A stretch of 13,999 bases of DNA from Verrucomicrobiota bacterium (GCA_009917805.1 RGES01000022.1:1-13999); one strand, 5' to 3'; positions 1-6,987 are shown, counted from the first letter of the stretch. Notes: generated by a model not told the origin, from the sequence alone. A program made the numbers and translations.

Positions 1-97
1 CGGCCCGGAACATGCCGGACTGGTAGAGGAGGCGGTCGGTCAGGGTCGTTTTGCCATGGTCGACGTGAGCAATGACTGCGATGTTACGGAGATTCAT
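1..97 (-). CDS. typA: Translational GTPase TypA/BipA, N-terminal fragment (runs off the left edge)
   Basis: Ribosome-associated GTPase of the translation-factor superfamily, acting in the cytosol in ribosome assembly and stress adaptation. Only the first 32 residues are visible. They start MNLRNIAVIAHVDHGKTTL and contain the complete P-loop (G1) motif AHVDHGKT at about residues 10-17, followed by TDRLLYQSGMF. The opening MNLRN-IA and the QSG-F stretch after the P-loop match TypA/BipA better than LepA, EF-G or EF-Tu. The ATG at 95-97 gives exactly the family N-terminus. The gene lies 105 bases downstream of, and on the same strand as, the M3 oligopeptidase gene, so read-through is possible. 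The rest of the protein, including the switch regions and the C-terminal domain that defines the family, is outside the window; LepA is the main alternative. Confidence 0.85.
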   Translation of the reverse strand, partial: MNLRNIAVIAHVDHGKTTLTDRLLYQSGMFRA

Positions 98-111
98 CTG
101 TAAAGGCCTTA

Positions 112-138
112 CGCATAGGAAAATAGGCCCTTGTGCAA
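112..138 (-). promoter_or_regulatory. Possible typA promoter
   Basis: Reading the minus strand there is a TTGCAC (-35-like, 138-133) and a TATGCG (-10-like, 117-112) separated by 15 bases, ending 14 bases before the typA ATG. The spacer is shorter than the optimal 17, and the -35 overlaps a short inverted repeat CCCTTG-TG-CAAGGG (128-141). No Shine-Dalgarno is evident before typA. This is pattern matching only; typA may instead depend on transcription from the peptidase gene upstream. Confidence 0.2.
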
Positions 139-202
139 GGGGAATACGCCTCCGTTGCCCAATTATTGCGGGATTCAGGGCACCGGACGGGGGGCGGCGG
201 GC

Positions 203-2308
203 TCAGGCCAGCCCGTCGCGCTCCAAAAGGGCCTCCGGATCGAGGTCCCGGCCCATGAAATCGCGGAAGAGTTTCTCGGCCGGCTCGGAGTTGCCCTTGG
301 CCAGGACCTTGGCCCGGAGTTCGCGGCCGACACGGGGGTTCAGGACCCCCTCCTTCAGGAAGCGGGTGAAGGCGTCGGCCTCGAGGGCCTCGGCCCACTT
401 ATACGAATAATAGCCGGCGGCGTAGCCCGTGGCGTCCGAGAACAGGTGGTTGAAGCGGCGAGCCATGGCCGGTCCGCGGCGAGTGGTCCGGGCCTGCCAC
501 TCGGCGAAGTCCTCGTTCCAATGGGTGTCCAGGTCGCGGCCGCGGAGTTCCTCGGCCCGGATATGCAGGTCGAGGTCGAGCTTCGAGAAGGCCAGCTGGC
601 GCATGCAGGTCGAGGCGGAGCGGAAATTGGCGGCGGCGTCGAGCTTGGCGAGGAGGTCGGAGGGCAGCGGGGCGCCGGTCTCGTGGTGGCGGGCGAAGAC
701 GGCGAGGGACTCCTCTTCCCAGCACCAGTTCTCCAGGATCTGCGAAGGCAGCTCGACGAAGTCCCAGGCGACGCGCACGCCGGAGAGGGATTCGACCTCG
801 ACCTCGCTGAGCAGGTGATGGAGCAGATGGCCGAACTCGTGGAAGACGGTGGTGACCTCGTCGTGGTTGAGCAGCGCCTGCCGACCGGCGACGGGCGGCG
901 TGAAGTTGCCGCACATCAGGCCGAGGTGCGGGGCGAACGAACCGTCCGGACGAGGGCCGCCGGTGCGGAAGAAATTCATCCAGGCCCCTCCCCTCTTCGA
1001 TTCGCGCGGGAACCAGTCGGTGTAGAACGAGCCCAGCAGACGGTCGCCGTCGCGGACTTCGTAGAAGCGGACCTCGGGATGCCAGACGCAGATCGGCGCG
1101 CCTTCGACGCGCGGTTCGGCGGCGCGGACGACGGTCTTCGCGCCGGTGGCCTGATTGACGTGGTAGGTGTCACGGGCGACGACCTGGATGCCGAAGAGAC
1201 CGCCGAAGAGGCGGAACATGCCGGCGATCACGCCGTCGACCGGGAACCACGGACGCAGCGCCTCGTCGTCGAAATCATATTTCTCGCGGCGCATCTTCTC
1301 CGACCAGTAGCCGAATTCCCATGGGTGCAGCGAACGGAGCGCTTCGCCGACCTTCGCGGCGCGGTATTGCTCGAGCTCGACGCCTTCGGCCTGGAATTTC
1401 GGGCGGATGCGCTGGCCGATGTCCTCGATGAACTTCAGCGCCGCGGCGCCCGTCCGGGCCATGCGGCGGGCGGTGGTGAAGTCGGCAAAGTGCCGCTTGC
1501 CGAGCAGACGGGCCTTCTCGTGACGCAGGGCGAGGATCTCGCCGACGAGCGCCGTGTTGTCCCAGGGGTCCTTCAGGCCGACCTGACCGAGGCCTTCCCA
1601 GCACTGGCGGCGGAGGTCTTCGTCATCGGCATATTGGAGCACCGGGAACACCGAAGGGGAATGAAGCGTGAAGCGCCAGGCCTCGGGCTTGCCCTTGGCG
1701 GTGGCGGACTGCTTCGCCGCGGCGAGCGCGCTGGCCGGCAGGCCGGCGAGGCGCTTTTCGTCGTCGATGAAGAGCTCCCAGGCGTTGGTCGAATCGAGGA
1801 CGTTCTCGGAATACTTCTGCGTCTTCTCCGCGAGCTGCGCGTTGAGCGTGGCGAGGCGGGCCTTGCCTTCCGCCGGCAGGTCGGCGCCGTTCTCCTCGAA
1901 GTCAGCCATCGTCTCCTCGAGGAAGCGGCGACGGACTCCCGTGAGGGCCTTGGCGTCGGCGGTGGCGGCGTAGGCCTTGAAGACCGCCCAGAGTTCCGGA
2001 TCGAGCGTCAGCGACGTGAAGAACGCCGTGACCTCGGGCATCATCGCATTGTAGGCCTTGCGGAGCTCCGGGGAGTTCAGGACCGAGTCGAGGTGCGAGA
2101 CCAGGCCCCAGGCGCGGGAGAGTTCCTTGGTCGTGGCCTCGAAGCCGAGGAGCACCTTGGCGTAGGTCAGGTCGGCGCCCTTCGTCTGCTTGAACGCGTC
2201 GACGTTGGTACGCGCGCGGCGCAGGGCCTCGCGGATGTCCGGCTCGACGTGTTCGGGCTTCAGGCTGCTCCAGTCGAAAAGGAACGCGTCGGCGAGGAAA
2301 GGGTGCAC
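203..2308 (-). CDS. M3-family zinc metallopeptidase, oligopeptidase A-like
   Basis: Cytosolic zinc endopeptidase that degrades short peptides; oligopeptidase A (PrlC) and peptidyl-dipeptidase Dcp belong to the same family. The protein is 701 aa, the usual size, with no signal peptide. The zinc site is clear: HEFGH at residues 490-494 (His490, His494, catalytic Glu491) and the third ligand in DFVELPSQ, Glu519. Other family signatures are WHPEVRFYEV, GSFYTDWFPRESKRGGAW, and near the C-terminus HLFSDATGYAAGYYSYKW, which carries the substrate-contacting Tyr residues. The start is a GTG at 2306-2308 giving (M)HPFLADAFLFDW, which matches the family N-terminus; no in-frame start lies just upstream, and an AAGG sits 7 bases before it. 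It is divergent from the DUF151 gene at 2407 and precedes typA. The family call is firm; oligopeptidase A rather than Dcp is likely but less sure. Confidence 0.95.
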   Translation of the reverse strand: MHPFLADAFLFDWSSLKPEHVEPDIREALRRARTNVDAFKQTKGADLTYAKVLLGFEATTKELSRAWGLVSHLDSVLNSPELRKAYNAMMPEVTAFFTSLTLDPELWAVFKAYAATADAKALTGVRRRFLEETMADFEENGADLPAEGKARLATLNAQLAEKTQKYSENVLDSTNAWELFIDDEKRLAGLPASALAAAKQSATAKGKPEAWRFTLHSPSVFPVLQYADDEDLRRQCWEGLGQVGLKDPWDNTALVGEILALRHEKARLLGKRHFADFTTARRMARTGAAALKFIEDIGQRIRPKFQAEGVELEQYRAAKVGEALRSLHPWEFGYWSEKMRREKYDFDDEALRPWFPVDGVIAGMFRLFGGLFGIQVVARDTYHVNQATGAKTVVRAAEPRVEGAPICVWHPEVRFYEVRDGDRLLGSFYTDWFPRESKRGGAWMNFFRTGGPRPDGSFAPHLGLMCGNFTPPVAGRQALLNHDEVTTVFHEFGHLLHHLLSEVEVESLSGVRVAWDFVELPSQILENWCWEEESLAVFARHHETGAPLPSDLLAKLDAAANFRSASTCMRQLAFSKLDLDLHIRAEELRGRDLDTHWNEDFAEWQARTTRRGPAMARRFNHLFSDATGYAAGYYSYKWAEALEADAFTRFLKEGVLNPRVGRELRAKVLAKGNSEPAEKLFRDFMGRDLDPEALLERDGLA

Positions 2309-2406
2309 GCCTCCACCTTGCGGGAACGGGCTCCGATTTCAAGGCAACCCTACGCCTGAAAGCAGCGAGGGCTTGCGGAGGCGGCCTGCCGGGCACACTT
2401 TCCGGC

Positions 2407-2850
2407 ATGAGCAAGTTGGAGGCAGTGCCCGTCACCGGCATCGAGGTCATCCCCGTCAAGGGAGGCACCGCCGTATTCCTCGTGACCGCCCTCAAGACCA
2501 TGGTCATCCAGGTCGACCCCGCCGTCGGCGAAGCCCTGCAAGGCGCCTTGGACGGCCGCGTACCCGACCGCCCCCAGTCTCACGACCTCATGCTCCACCT
2601 CTTGCTAGGCCTGGATGCCGGCGTGGTCCATGTGGCCATCGTCGACGTCAAGGACGGCGTCTTCTTCGCCCGTATCCTGCTCGGTCAGGAAGGCCCCGTC
2701 GCGCGCAAGATCGCCGAGGTCGACGCGCGCCCCAGCGACGCGCTCGTGCTCGCCGTGAAGGCCAAGCGTCCGGTGTTCATCGCCAAGCCGGTCCTGGACG
2801 CCTGCGACGACATGACGGAAATGCTCGCGCGCCTGCGCAAGCAGGCGTGA
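2407..2850 (+). CDS. Bifunctional nuclease (BFN/DUF151) domain protein
   Basis: A 147-aa protein that is almost entirely one BFN (DUF151) domain. Seen directly: an N-terminal beta-rich stretch ending in a D/P-containing turn (QVDP, residues 35-38), the SHDLMLHLLLGL helix (58-69), the strand pair VHVAIVDVKDGVFFARILL (74-92), and the family hallmark ARPSDALVLAVKAKRPVFIA (107-126). Family knowledge: plant and archaeal/bacterial members have been reported to have RNase and DNase activity, but the role in most bacteria is unknown. The ATG at 2407 has no Shine-Dalgarno. The TGA stop overlaps the GTG start of the tRNA-dihydrouridine synthase (GTGA, 2847-2850), so the two are almost certainly one transcript and translationally coupled. 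That context hints at an RNA-related role, which is inference. Confidence 0.88.
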   Translation: MSKLEAVPVTGIEVIPVKGGTAVFLVTALKTMVIQVDPAVGEALQGALDGRVPDRPQSHDLMLHLLLGLDAGVVHVAIVDVKDGVFFARILLGQEGPVARKIAEVDARPSDALVLAVKAKRPVFIAKPVLDACDDMTEMLARLRKQA

Positions 2851-3905
2851 GCGGACCGCTCCCAGTCCCCGTCGTCCCCGGCACGCGCCCCTCGGTGCTC
2901 GCGCCGATGCAGGACGTCACGACCACCGGCTTCATGCGGGTCATCGGCCGACGTGGCGCGCCCGACTGGTTCGTCACCGAGTATTTCCGAGTCCACGAGA
3001 GCTCGACGCCCGAGAAGCATATCGTCGACTCCATCGTCCACCACGGCACCGGCCGGCCCGTCTTTGCGCAGCTCATCGGCGAAGACACTCCGCACATGCT
3101 GCGGACCATCCGCGAGCTGCGGAAGCTCCCCATCGCCGGCATCGACCTGAACATGGGCTGCCCGGCGCCCAAGGTGTATCGTAAGAACGTCGGCGGCGGC
3201 CTCCTACGCGACCCCGCCAAGATCGACGAACTCATCGGCGCGATGCGTCAGGAGATCCCCGGCCTTTTCACCGTCAAGATGCGCATCGGCTTCGACGGCC
3301 AGGAGCGCTTCGACGAGATCCTCGCGATCGTCGCCAAGCATCAGGTCGACCTGCTCACCGTCCACGGCCGCACCGTCAAAGGCCTCTATTGGTCCGAAGT
3401 CGACTACGCCGCCATCGCCAAGGCCGTGGCGTCCGTCCCCTGCCCCGTCATCGCCAACGGGGACGTGCTTTCCGCCGCCAAGGCGCAGCGCCTGACGGCC
3501 GAGACCAAGGCCTACGGCATGATGATGGGACGCCACGCCATCCGGAACCCGTGGATCTTCCGCCAGTGGCGCGAGGTCCAGCAGGGCCTGACGCCCTTCG
3601 CGCCGACGCTGGCCGACGTGAGGACCTACGTGCAGGAGCTCGCCGACGAATGCTGCGACGCCGCCAAGGCCACCGACAAACAGGCCGGCCGTCTCAAGAA
3701 ATTCCTCAACTTCGTCGGCCTCGCCGTGGATACCGAAGGCAAGTTCCTGCACGACATGCGCCGGACCGACAACCTGCCGGACCTCCTCAAGTGCTGCGAC
3801 GAGCACCTGCTCGGAGCGCGGGCGGGCGAAGCCTACCCTGACGAGCCGCACCATGGGCTCATCGCGCGGCCGACGCGCGAGACGCAGCAAGGCTGCGGGC
3901 TCTGA
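2847..3905 (+). CDS. dus: tRNA-dihydrouridine synthase (Dus family)
   Basis: FMN-dependent enzyme that reduces uridine to dihydrouridine in the D-loop of tRNA, using NADPH. The 352-aa product has the Dus TIM-barrel order: APMQDVT (FMN phosphate/ring region, residues 19-25), FAQLIGED, NMGCPAPKV with the catalytic Cys at 105, VKMRIGFD (second conserved Lys region), TVHGRT (171-176), PVIANGDV (200-207) and GMMMGRHAIRNPWIF from 224. The start is the GTG at 2847 that overlaps the preceding stop codon; longer in-frame starts would run through the whole DUF151 gene and lack homologous character. No Shine-Dalgarno is needed if translation is coupled. Which subfamily (DusA, B or C) cannot be decided by eye. 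The gene ends 2 bases from the end of the convergent membrane-protein gene. Confidence 0.92.
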   Translation: MSGPLPVPVVPGTRPSVLAPMQDVTTTGFMRVIGRRGAPDWFVTEYFRVHESSTPEKHIVDSIVHHGTGRPVFAQLIGEDTPHMLRTIRELRKLPIAGIDLNMGCPAPKVYRKNVGGGLLRDPAKIDELIGAMRQEIPGLFTVKMRIGFDGQERFDEILAIVAKHQVDLLTVHGRTVKGLYWSEVDYAAIAKAVASVPCPVIANGDVLSAAKAQRLTAETKAYGMMMGRHAIRNPWIFRQWREVQQGLTPFAPTLADVRTYVQELADECCDAAKATDKQAGRLKKFLNFVGLAVDTEGKFLHDMRRTDNLPDLLKCCDEHLLGARAGEAYPDEPHHGLIARPTRETQQGCGL

Positions 3906-3911
3906 GCTCAG
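3902..3911. other. Perfect palindrome spanning both stop codons of convergent genes
   Basis: CTGAGCTCAG is a perfect 10-base palindrome. It contains the TGA of the dihydrouridine synthase (3903-3905), the 2-base gap GC, and the TGA of the opposing membrane-protein gene (3908-3910, read as TCA). A wider stem GGCT (3898-3901)/AGCC (3910-3913) is also possible, and a second hairpin GCCGGC-ACGCAC-GCCGGC follows at 3911-3928. There is no T-run on either side, so a classical intrinsic terminator is not supported, but no other termination signal exists between the two genes. Confidence 0.5.
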
Positions 3912-4666
3912 CCGGCACGCACGCCGGCGCGGAGACGACGGTCACGCGCGAGCACGAAGAGGAGCGGTCCGCCGATGACCAGCAAGGACCAAAGGCCCAG
4001 CAACAGCGCCCAGAACGTGCCGAGGCTGCAGTAGCAAGACTGCTTGCGGCGGAGCACGAAATACCACGGAAGGCAGAGGGCCAGGCCGACCGCGGAGCCC
4101 GCGATGTTCTTACCGACGAAGCGTTCGACCGCGTCCGCCTGACCACGCGAACGGTGCAGCAGGATCGGCGTCCAGATCAGCCAGGACACCACCCAGGTCG
4201 CCAGCACGGCCATGATGTAAGGATCGGAGTCGAAACCCTTCGGGTCGGCCTTCGCGGAAAGATAATAAAGGTCGACCGACGCGAAGAGCGGGATCGCGAC
4301 GAACAACCCGCCCAGGAAGGCCGCGGCGATCACGCGCGGACCCAGCGGAGCCTTGCCTCCCGCCGAGGGCGCGACCGGCAGAGGCAGGAGCAACAAGCAG
4401 GACTGCAGCAAAGCGAAACCCCAGAGCAGCAGGATCCAGAACCAATCCTTACCTGAGGCCTCGAAGACGCCGGCTCCGAGCAGGGATTTCAGCGTCAGCG
4501 TATCGGTATTCCAGCCCACGAGCGCGACCACCACCATCATCACGAAGTGGAAGACGAAGGCCAGCAGTACGGAGAGGGCCAGGATCGGCGCAAGCACCTT
4601 GAACGCACGAACTGCAACATTGAGAATGCGGACTAAGAACGGGGGCATAGGCGGGGTTGTCGACAT
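3908..4666 (-). CDS. Uncharacterised six-helix membrane protein
   Basis: I do not recognise this 252-aa protein. It is strongly hydrophobic, with about six membrane segments at roughly residues 24-51, 74-96, 110-134, 149-170, 187-205 and 215-240, joined by short charged loops. There is no signal peptide distinct from the first helix. A Cys-Tyr-Cys (residues 211 and 213) sits in the loop before the last helix, after the basic stretch RRK. A DLYYLSAKADPKGFDSDPY loop (132-150) is the longest polar segment. The start at 4664-4666 gives MSTTPP; the ATG at 4646-4648 (MPPFLVRIL) is an equal alternative and would fit the promoter-like element at 4665-4692, whose -10 box overlaps the first ATG. Codon use and GC match the neighbours, so the gene looks native. 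It stands alone between two convergent or divergent neighbours, giving no operon clue. Confidence 0.75.
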   Translation of the reverse strand: MSTTPPMPPFLVRILNVAVRAFKVLAPILALSVLLAFVFHFVMMVVVALVGWNTDTLTLKSLLGAGVFEASGKDWFWILLLWGFALLQSCLLLLPLPVAPSAGGKAPLGPRVIAAAFLGGLFVAIPLFASVDLYYLSAKADPKGFDSDPYIMAVLATWVVSWLIWTPILLHRSRGQADAVERFVGKNIAGSAVGLALCLPWYFVLRRKQSCYCSLGTFWALLLGLWSLLVIGGPLLFVLARDRRLRAGVRAG

Positions 4667-4692
4667 CCTATGCAGACAGGCTGATTAGCCAA
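4665..4692 (-). promoter_or_regulatory. Possible promoter of the six-helix membrane protein gene
   Basis: On the minus strand TTGGCT (4692-4687) and TAGGAT (4670-4665) are spaced by 16 bases. The -10-like box overlaps the first ATG (4664-4666). If the element is real, transcription would begin inside the annotated start and the ATG at 4646-4648 would be the true start, with a leader of only a few bases. Confidence 0.25.
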
Positions 4693-4719
4693 GGAAAAGC
4701 CCCGGACGGCGGCCGCCCC

Positions 4720-4746
4720 TTGACTCCGGCCGATTGCCCCTAAACT
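4720..4746 (+). promoter_or_regulatory. Possible promoter of the iron-sulfur carrier/msrB pair
   Basis: TTGACT (4720-4725) is one base from the -35 consensus and TAAACT (4741-4746) is a passable -10, separated by 15 bases. The 4741-4750 stretch is an AT island inside GC-rich DNA, as expected for a promoter melting region. Transcription would begin near 4753, so the mRNA for the ATG at 4755 would be nearly leaderless. This fits the absence of a Shine-Dalgarno there. Confidence 0.35.
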
Positions 4747-4754
4747 TAATAGGC

Positions 4755-5072
4755 ATGATTAACCTCACCGAAGCCGCTGCCCAGCAGATCAAGGTGCTCC
4801 AGAAAGCCCAGGCCAACCCTGAGTCCGTGCTCCGCGTCCTCGTGGAGACCGGCGGTTGCTCGGGCTTCGAATACGGCATGGCCTTCGACGTGCGCAAGGA
4901 CGGCGACCTCGAGTTCGAGAGCCAGGGCATGAAGATCCTCATCGACCCCACCAGCCACGCCTACCTCGACGGCGCCACCGTGCATTTCGACGATGGCCTG
5001 CACGGCAAAGGTTTCGAAGTCCGCAACCCCAACGCCACCAGCACCTGCGGCTGCGGCAAATCTTTCAGCTAA
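4755..5072 (+). CDS. A-type iron-sulfur cluster carrier (HesB/IscA family, ErpA-like)
   Basis: Small cytosolic protein that carries Fe-S clusters from the assembly scaffold to target enzymes. The 105-aa product shows all three cluster-ligand cysteines of the family: Cys35 in ETGGCSGFEYG and Cys98 and Cys100 in the C-terminal TCGCGKSF. The GGCSGF-YG form of the first motif and the DPTSHAYLDGATVHFDD centre resemble ErpA/SufA more than IscA, whose motif usually reads SGCTGFAY. The ATG at 4755 gives MINLTEAAAQQI, the standard family N-terminus; an in-frame TTG at 4734 would add seven atypical residues and overlaps the promoter-like element. No other suf or isc gene is present in the window. The msrB gene follows 4 bases later, probably in one transcript, which suggests a shared role in repairing oxidative damage (inference). 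Confidence 0.92.
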   Translation: MINLTEAAAQQIKVLQKAQANPESVLRVLVETGGCSGFEYGMAFDVRKDGDLEFESQGMKILIDPTSHAYLDGATVHFDDGLHGKGFEVRNPNATSTCGCGKSFS

Positions 5073-5076
5073 GCCC

Positions 5077-5697
5077 ATGAACTCCAAAACCTGGTTCGTC
5101 GCCGCCGGCGTCCTCGCCTTGGCCGCCTTCGCGTACGCCGTCGCCGCGTCCGCCGAAAAGAAAACACTCCCCTCCCCCGCTCCCGAAACCAAGCCCATGA
5201 AAGAATCCGCCAAAGCCAAGGTCCCCCAGGTGCTCGTCACGCTCGACGACGGCAAAGGCGGGGTCGGCAAGCCCGTGCTCGTCGACAAGGTCGTCAAGAC
5301 CGACGCCGAGTGGGCCGCCCAGCTGACGCCGGAGCAGTATTTCGTCACGCGCGCCAAAGGCACGGAGCGTCCGTTCTGCGGCACCCTGCTCGATAACCAT
5401 AAGACCGGCACCTATCACTGCGTCTGCTGCGACCTGCCGCTGTTCTCCTCCGGCGCCAAGTTCAACTCCGGCACCGGCTGGCCGAGCTTCTATCAGGGCG
5501 TCTCCAAGGAGAACATCGCCACCATCACGGACAACAGCCATGGCATGACCCGCACCGAGATCCTGTGCGCTCGCTGCGACTGCCACCTCGGCCACGTGTT
5601 CGAGGACGGCCCGGCGCCGACCGGCCTGCGCTACTGCCTCAACTCCGAGTCCCTCAAGTTCAAGGAACTCAAGGGCGCGGCGCCGGAGAAGAAGTAA
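5077..5697 (+). CDS. msrB: Exported peptide-methionine (R)-S-oxide reductase MsrB
   Basis: Reduces the R-epimer of methionine sulfoxide in proteins. The 206-aa product has an N-terminal signal peptide or anchor (hydrophobic residues about 6-24, possible cleavage after ASA, residues 24-26), a spacer rich in Lys, Pro and Ala, and then a full MsrB domain from about residue 82. Seen: ERPFCGTLLDNHKTGTYHC, the zinc pair Cys115/Cys118, FNSGTGWPSFYQG, the second zinc pair Cys164/Cys167 in CARCDCHLGHVFEDGP, and the catalytic Cys187 in RYCLNSESLKF. The position of the usual recycling cysteine (G-C-GWPSF) is Thr133; Cys101 in RPFCG may serve instead. The ATG at 5077 was chosen because it precedes the signal sequence and lies 4 bases after the upstream stop; longer in-frame starts run inside the carrier gene. 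The exported location suggests repair of periplasmic or envelope proteins. Confidence 0.93.
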   Translation: MNSKTWFVAAGVLALAAFAYAVAASAEKKTLPSPAPETKPMKESAKAKVPQVLVTLDDGKGGVGKPVLVDKVVKTDAEWAAQLTPEQYFVTRAKGTERPFCGTLLDNHKTGTYHCVCCDLPLFSSGAKFNSGTGWPSFYQGVSKENIATITDNSHGMTRTEILCARCDCHLGHVFEDGPAPTGLRYCLNSESLKFKELKGAAPEKK

Positions 5698-5709
5698 CTT
5701 ACTTCTTCT
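5687..5709. other. Long perfect inverted repeat spanning both stop codons of msrB and obgE
   Basis: Two 11-base arms (5687-5697 and 5699-5709) are exact reverse complements around a single C at 5698. The left arm is the end of msrB (Lys-Lys-stop, TAA at 5695-5697); the right arm is the end of obgE on the other strand (Lys-Lys-Lys-stop, TAA read as TTA at 5699-5701). The genes are separated by one base. In RNA either transcript could form an 8-base stem with a loop of about 5-7. No T-run follows, so termination is unproven. Confidence 0.55.
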
Positions 5710-6985
5710 TCGCCTTCGACTTCGAGGCCGCCTGCTTCACCGGGGCGGCCTTCTTCTTGGCCACGACCTTCACCGGCTGCTTCTTGGAGACCGACTTGGC
5801 GGATTTCTTCGAGACCGGCTTCTTGGCGACGACCTTGGCCTTCTTCGCGACCGGCTTCGCCTTCGGAGCGACCTTCTTGGCGGCGGGCTTGGCCTTCGCC
5901 TTAGGGGCGACGACCTTGGCCGGGTGGACCTTCGCCAGGCGCTTGGCCACGGCGGGTTCGACGTAAGGAGCGGGGGCCTTCGGGCGCTGTTCGACCGGGC
6001 CCTTCACGGCGGCCCAGAGCTTGTCGCGGAATTCCTGGATGCCTTCCTGCGAATAGCAGGAGATCGGAATGACCATGTCTTTCACGCGTTCCTGGAATTT
6101 CTTGAGCTTCGCGGCGGCGGCCGGGAGGTCCATCTTGTTGGCCACGATGATGCGCGGCTTCGCGGCGAGGATCGGCGAGTAGAGGCGGAGTTCGCGTTCG
6201 AGGATGCGATGGTCGTCCCACGGCTCGCGGTTCTCGCTGCCGGCCATGTCGATGATGAAGACCAGCAGCGAGCAGCGCTCGACGTGGCGGAGGAACTGGT
6301 GGCCGAGGCCGCGGTTCTCGTGCGCGCCTTCGATCAGGCCAGGGATGTCGGCCATCACGATGCGGTCGAAGCGGTCGGTGTAGTCGATCACGCCCACGTT
6401 GACGTGGAGGGTCGTGAACGGATACGGCGCCATCTTCGGGCGGGCGGCCGTGAGGAGATTGGTCAGCGTGGACTTGCCGGCGTTCGGGTAGCCCACGAGG
6501 CCGATGTCGGCGATCGTCTTGAGCACGATGCGGAAGTTGCCTTCTTCGCCGGGGTAACCGGGAGTCGTGCGGCGCGGAGCCTGGTTGACCGAGCTCTTGA
6601 AGTTCATGTTGCCCAGGCCGCCTTTGCCGCCGGCGAGGAGCACGACGCGTTCGCCATGTTCGGTGAGTTCGGCCACGAGTCGGTTGGAGCCTTCCTCGAG
6701 GACCTGCGTGCCTGGAGGCACCGGCAGGATCAGGTCGTCTCCGTCAGGGCCGGCGCACTGGCGGCCCATGCCCGGGGCGCCGTTGCGGGCGCGGCGGTGC
6801 GGCTGCCAGCGGTAGGCCTGGAGGTCGCCTTCGTTACGGTCGCAGACCAGGACGACGTCGCCGCCCTTGCCGCCGTTGCCGCCGTCGGGTCCGCCCTTCG
6901 GGATGAACTTCTCACGACGGAAGCTGACGCAGCCGTGGCCGCCGTCACCGGACTTCAGTACAACCTTGGCTTCGTCGATAAACAT
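5699..6985 (-). CDS. obgE: Obg-family GTPase (ObgE/CgtA) with a lysine-rich C-terminal tail
   Basis: Essential GTPase that binds the large ribosomal subunit precursor and links ribosome maturation to growth state. The 428-aa protein begins with the Gly-rich Obg fold (residues 1-158; FIDEAKVVLKSGDGGHGCVSF, FIPKGGPDGGNGGKGGDV, LAGGKGGLGN), followed by the GTPase domain: G1 GYPNAGKST (165-173), FTTLHVNVG (switch I), G3 DIPG (213-216), G4 NKMD (283-286), and a G5-like SCYSQEG near 309-315. The OCT domain of many Obg proteins is absent. Instead residues 351-428 form a tail with 29 Lys and no acidic residue, made of repeated Ala-Lys-Lys/Pro units. The start ATG at 6983-6985 gives the canonical MFIDEAKV. 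It lies 54 bases after the ABC permease gene on the same strand and may be co-transcribed. Its leader contains alternative GC hairpins next to the start codon. Confidence 0.96.
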   Translation of the reverse strand: MFIDEAKVVLKSGDGGHGCVSFRREKFIPKGGPDGGNGGKGGDVVLVCDRNEGDLQAYRWQPHRRARNGAPGMGRQCAGPDGDDLILPVPPGTQVLEEGSNRLVAELTEHGERVVLLAGGKGGLGNMNFKSSVNQAPRRTTPGYPGEEGNFRIVLKTIADIGLVGYPNAGKSTLTNLLTAARPKMAPYPFTTLHVNVGVIDYTDRFDRIVMADIPGLIEGAHENRGLGHQFLRHVERCSLLVFIIDMAGSENREPWDDHRILERELRLYSPILAAKPRIIVANKMDLPAAAAKLKKFQERVKDMVIPISCYSQEGIQEFRDKLWAAVKGPVEQRPKAPAPYVEPAVAKRLAKVHPAKVVAPKAKAKPAAKKVAPKAKPVAKKAKVVAKKPVSKKSAKSVSKKQPVKVVAKKKAAPVKQAASKSKAKKK

Positions 6986-6987
6986 TT

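Noticed and set aside
100..141. Short palindromes before typA (AAGGCCTT and CCCTTG-TG-CAAGGG)
   Set aside because: Both are too short to stand out in this composition and match no operator that I recognise.
131..2359. A 742-codon open frame on the plus strand across the peptidase gene
   Set aside because: It is antisense to an unmistakable M3 peptidase with an intact active site. Its translation is low-complexity Gly/Ala/Glu/Val/Arg without domains, as produced by GC-rich codon bias.
2190..2846. N-terminal extension of the dihydrouridine synthase by over 200 residues
   Set aside because: The extension runs out of frame through the DUF151 gene and is Arg/Pro/Gly-rich. The conserved Dus domain begins right after the GTG at 2847.
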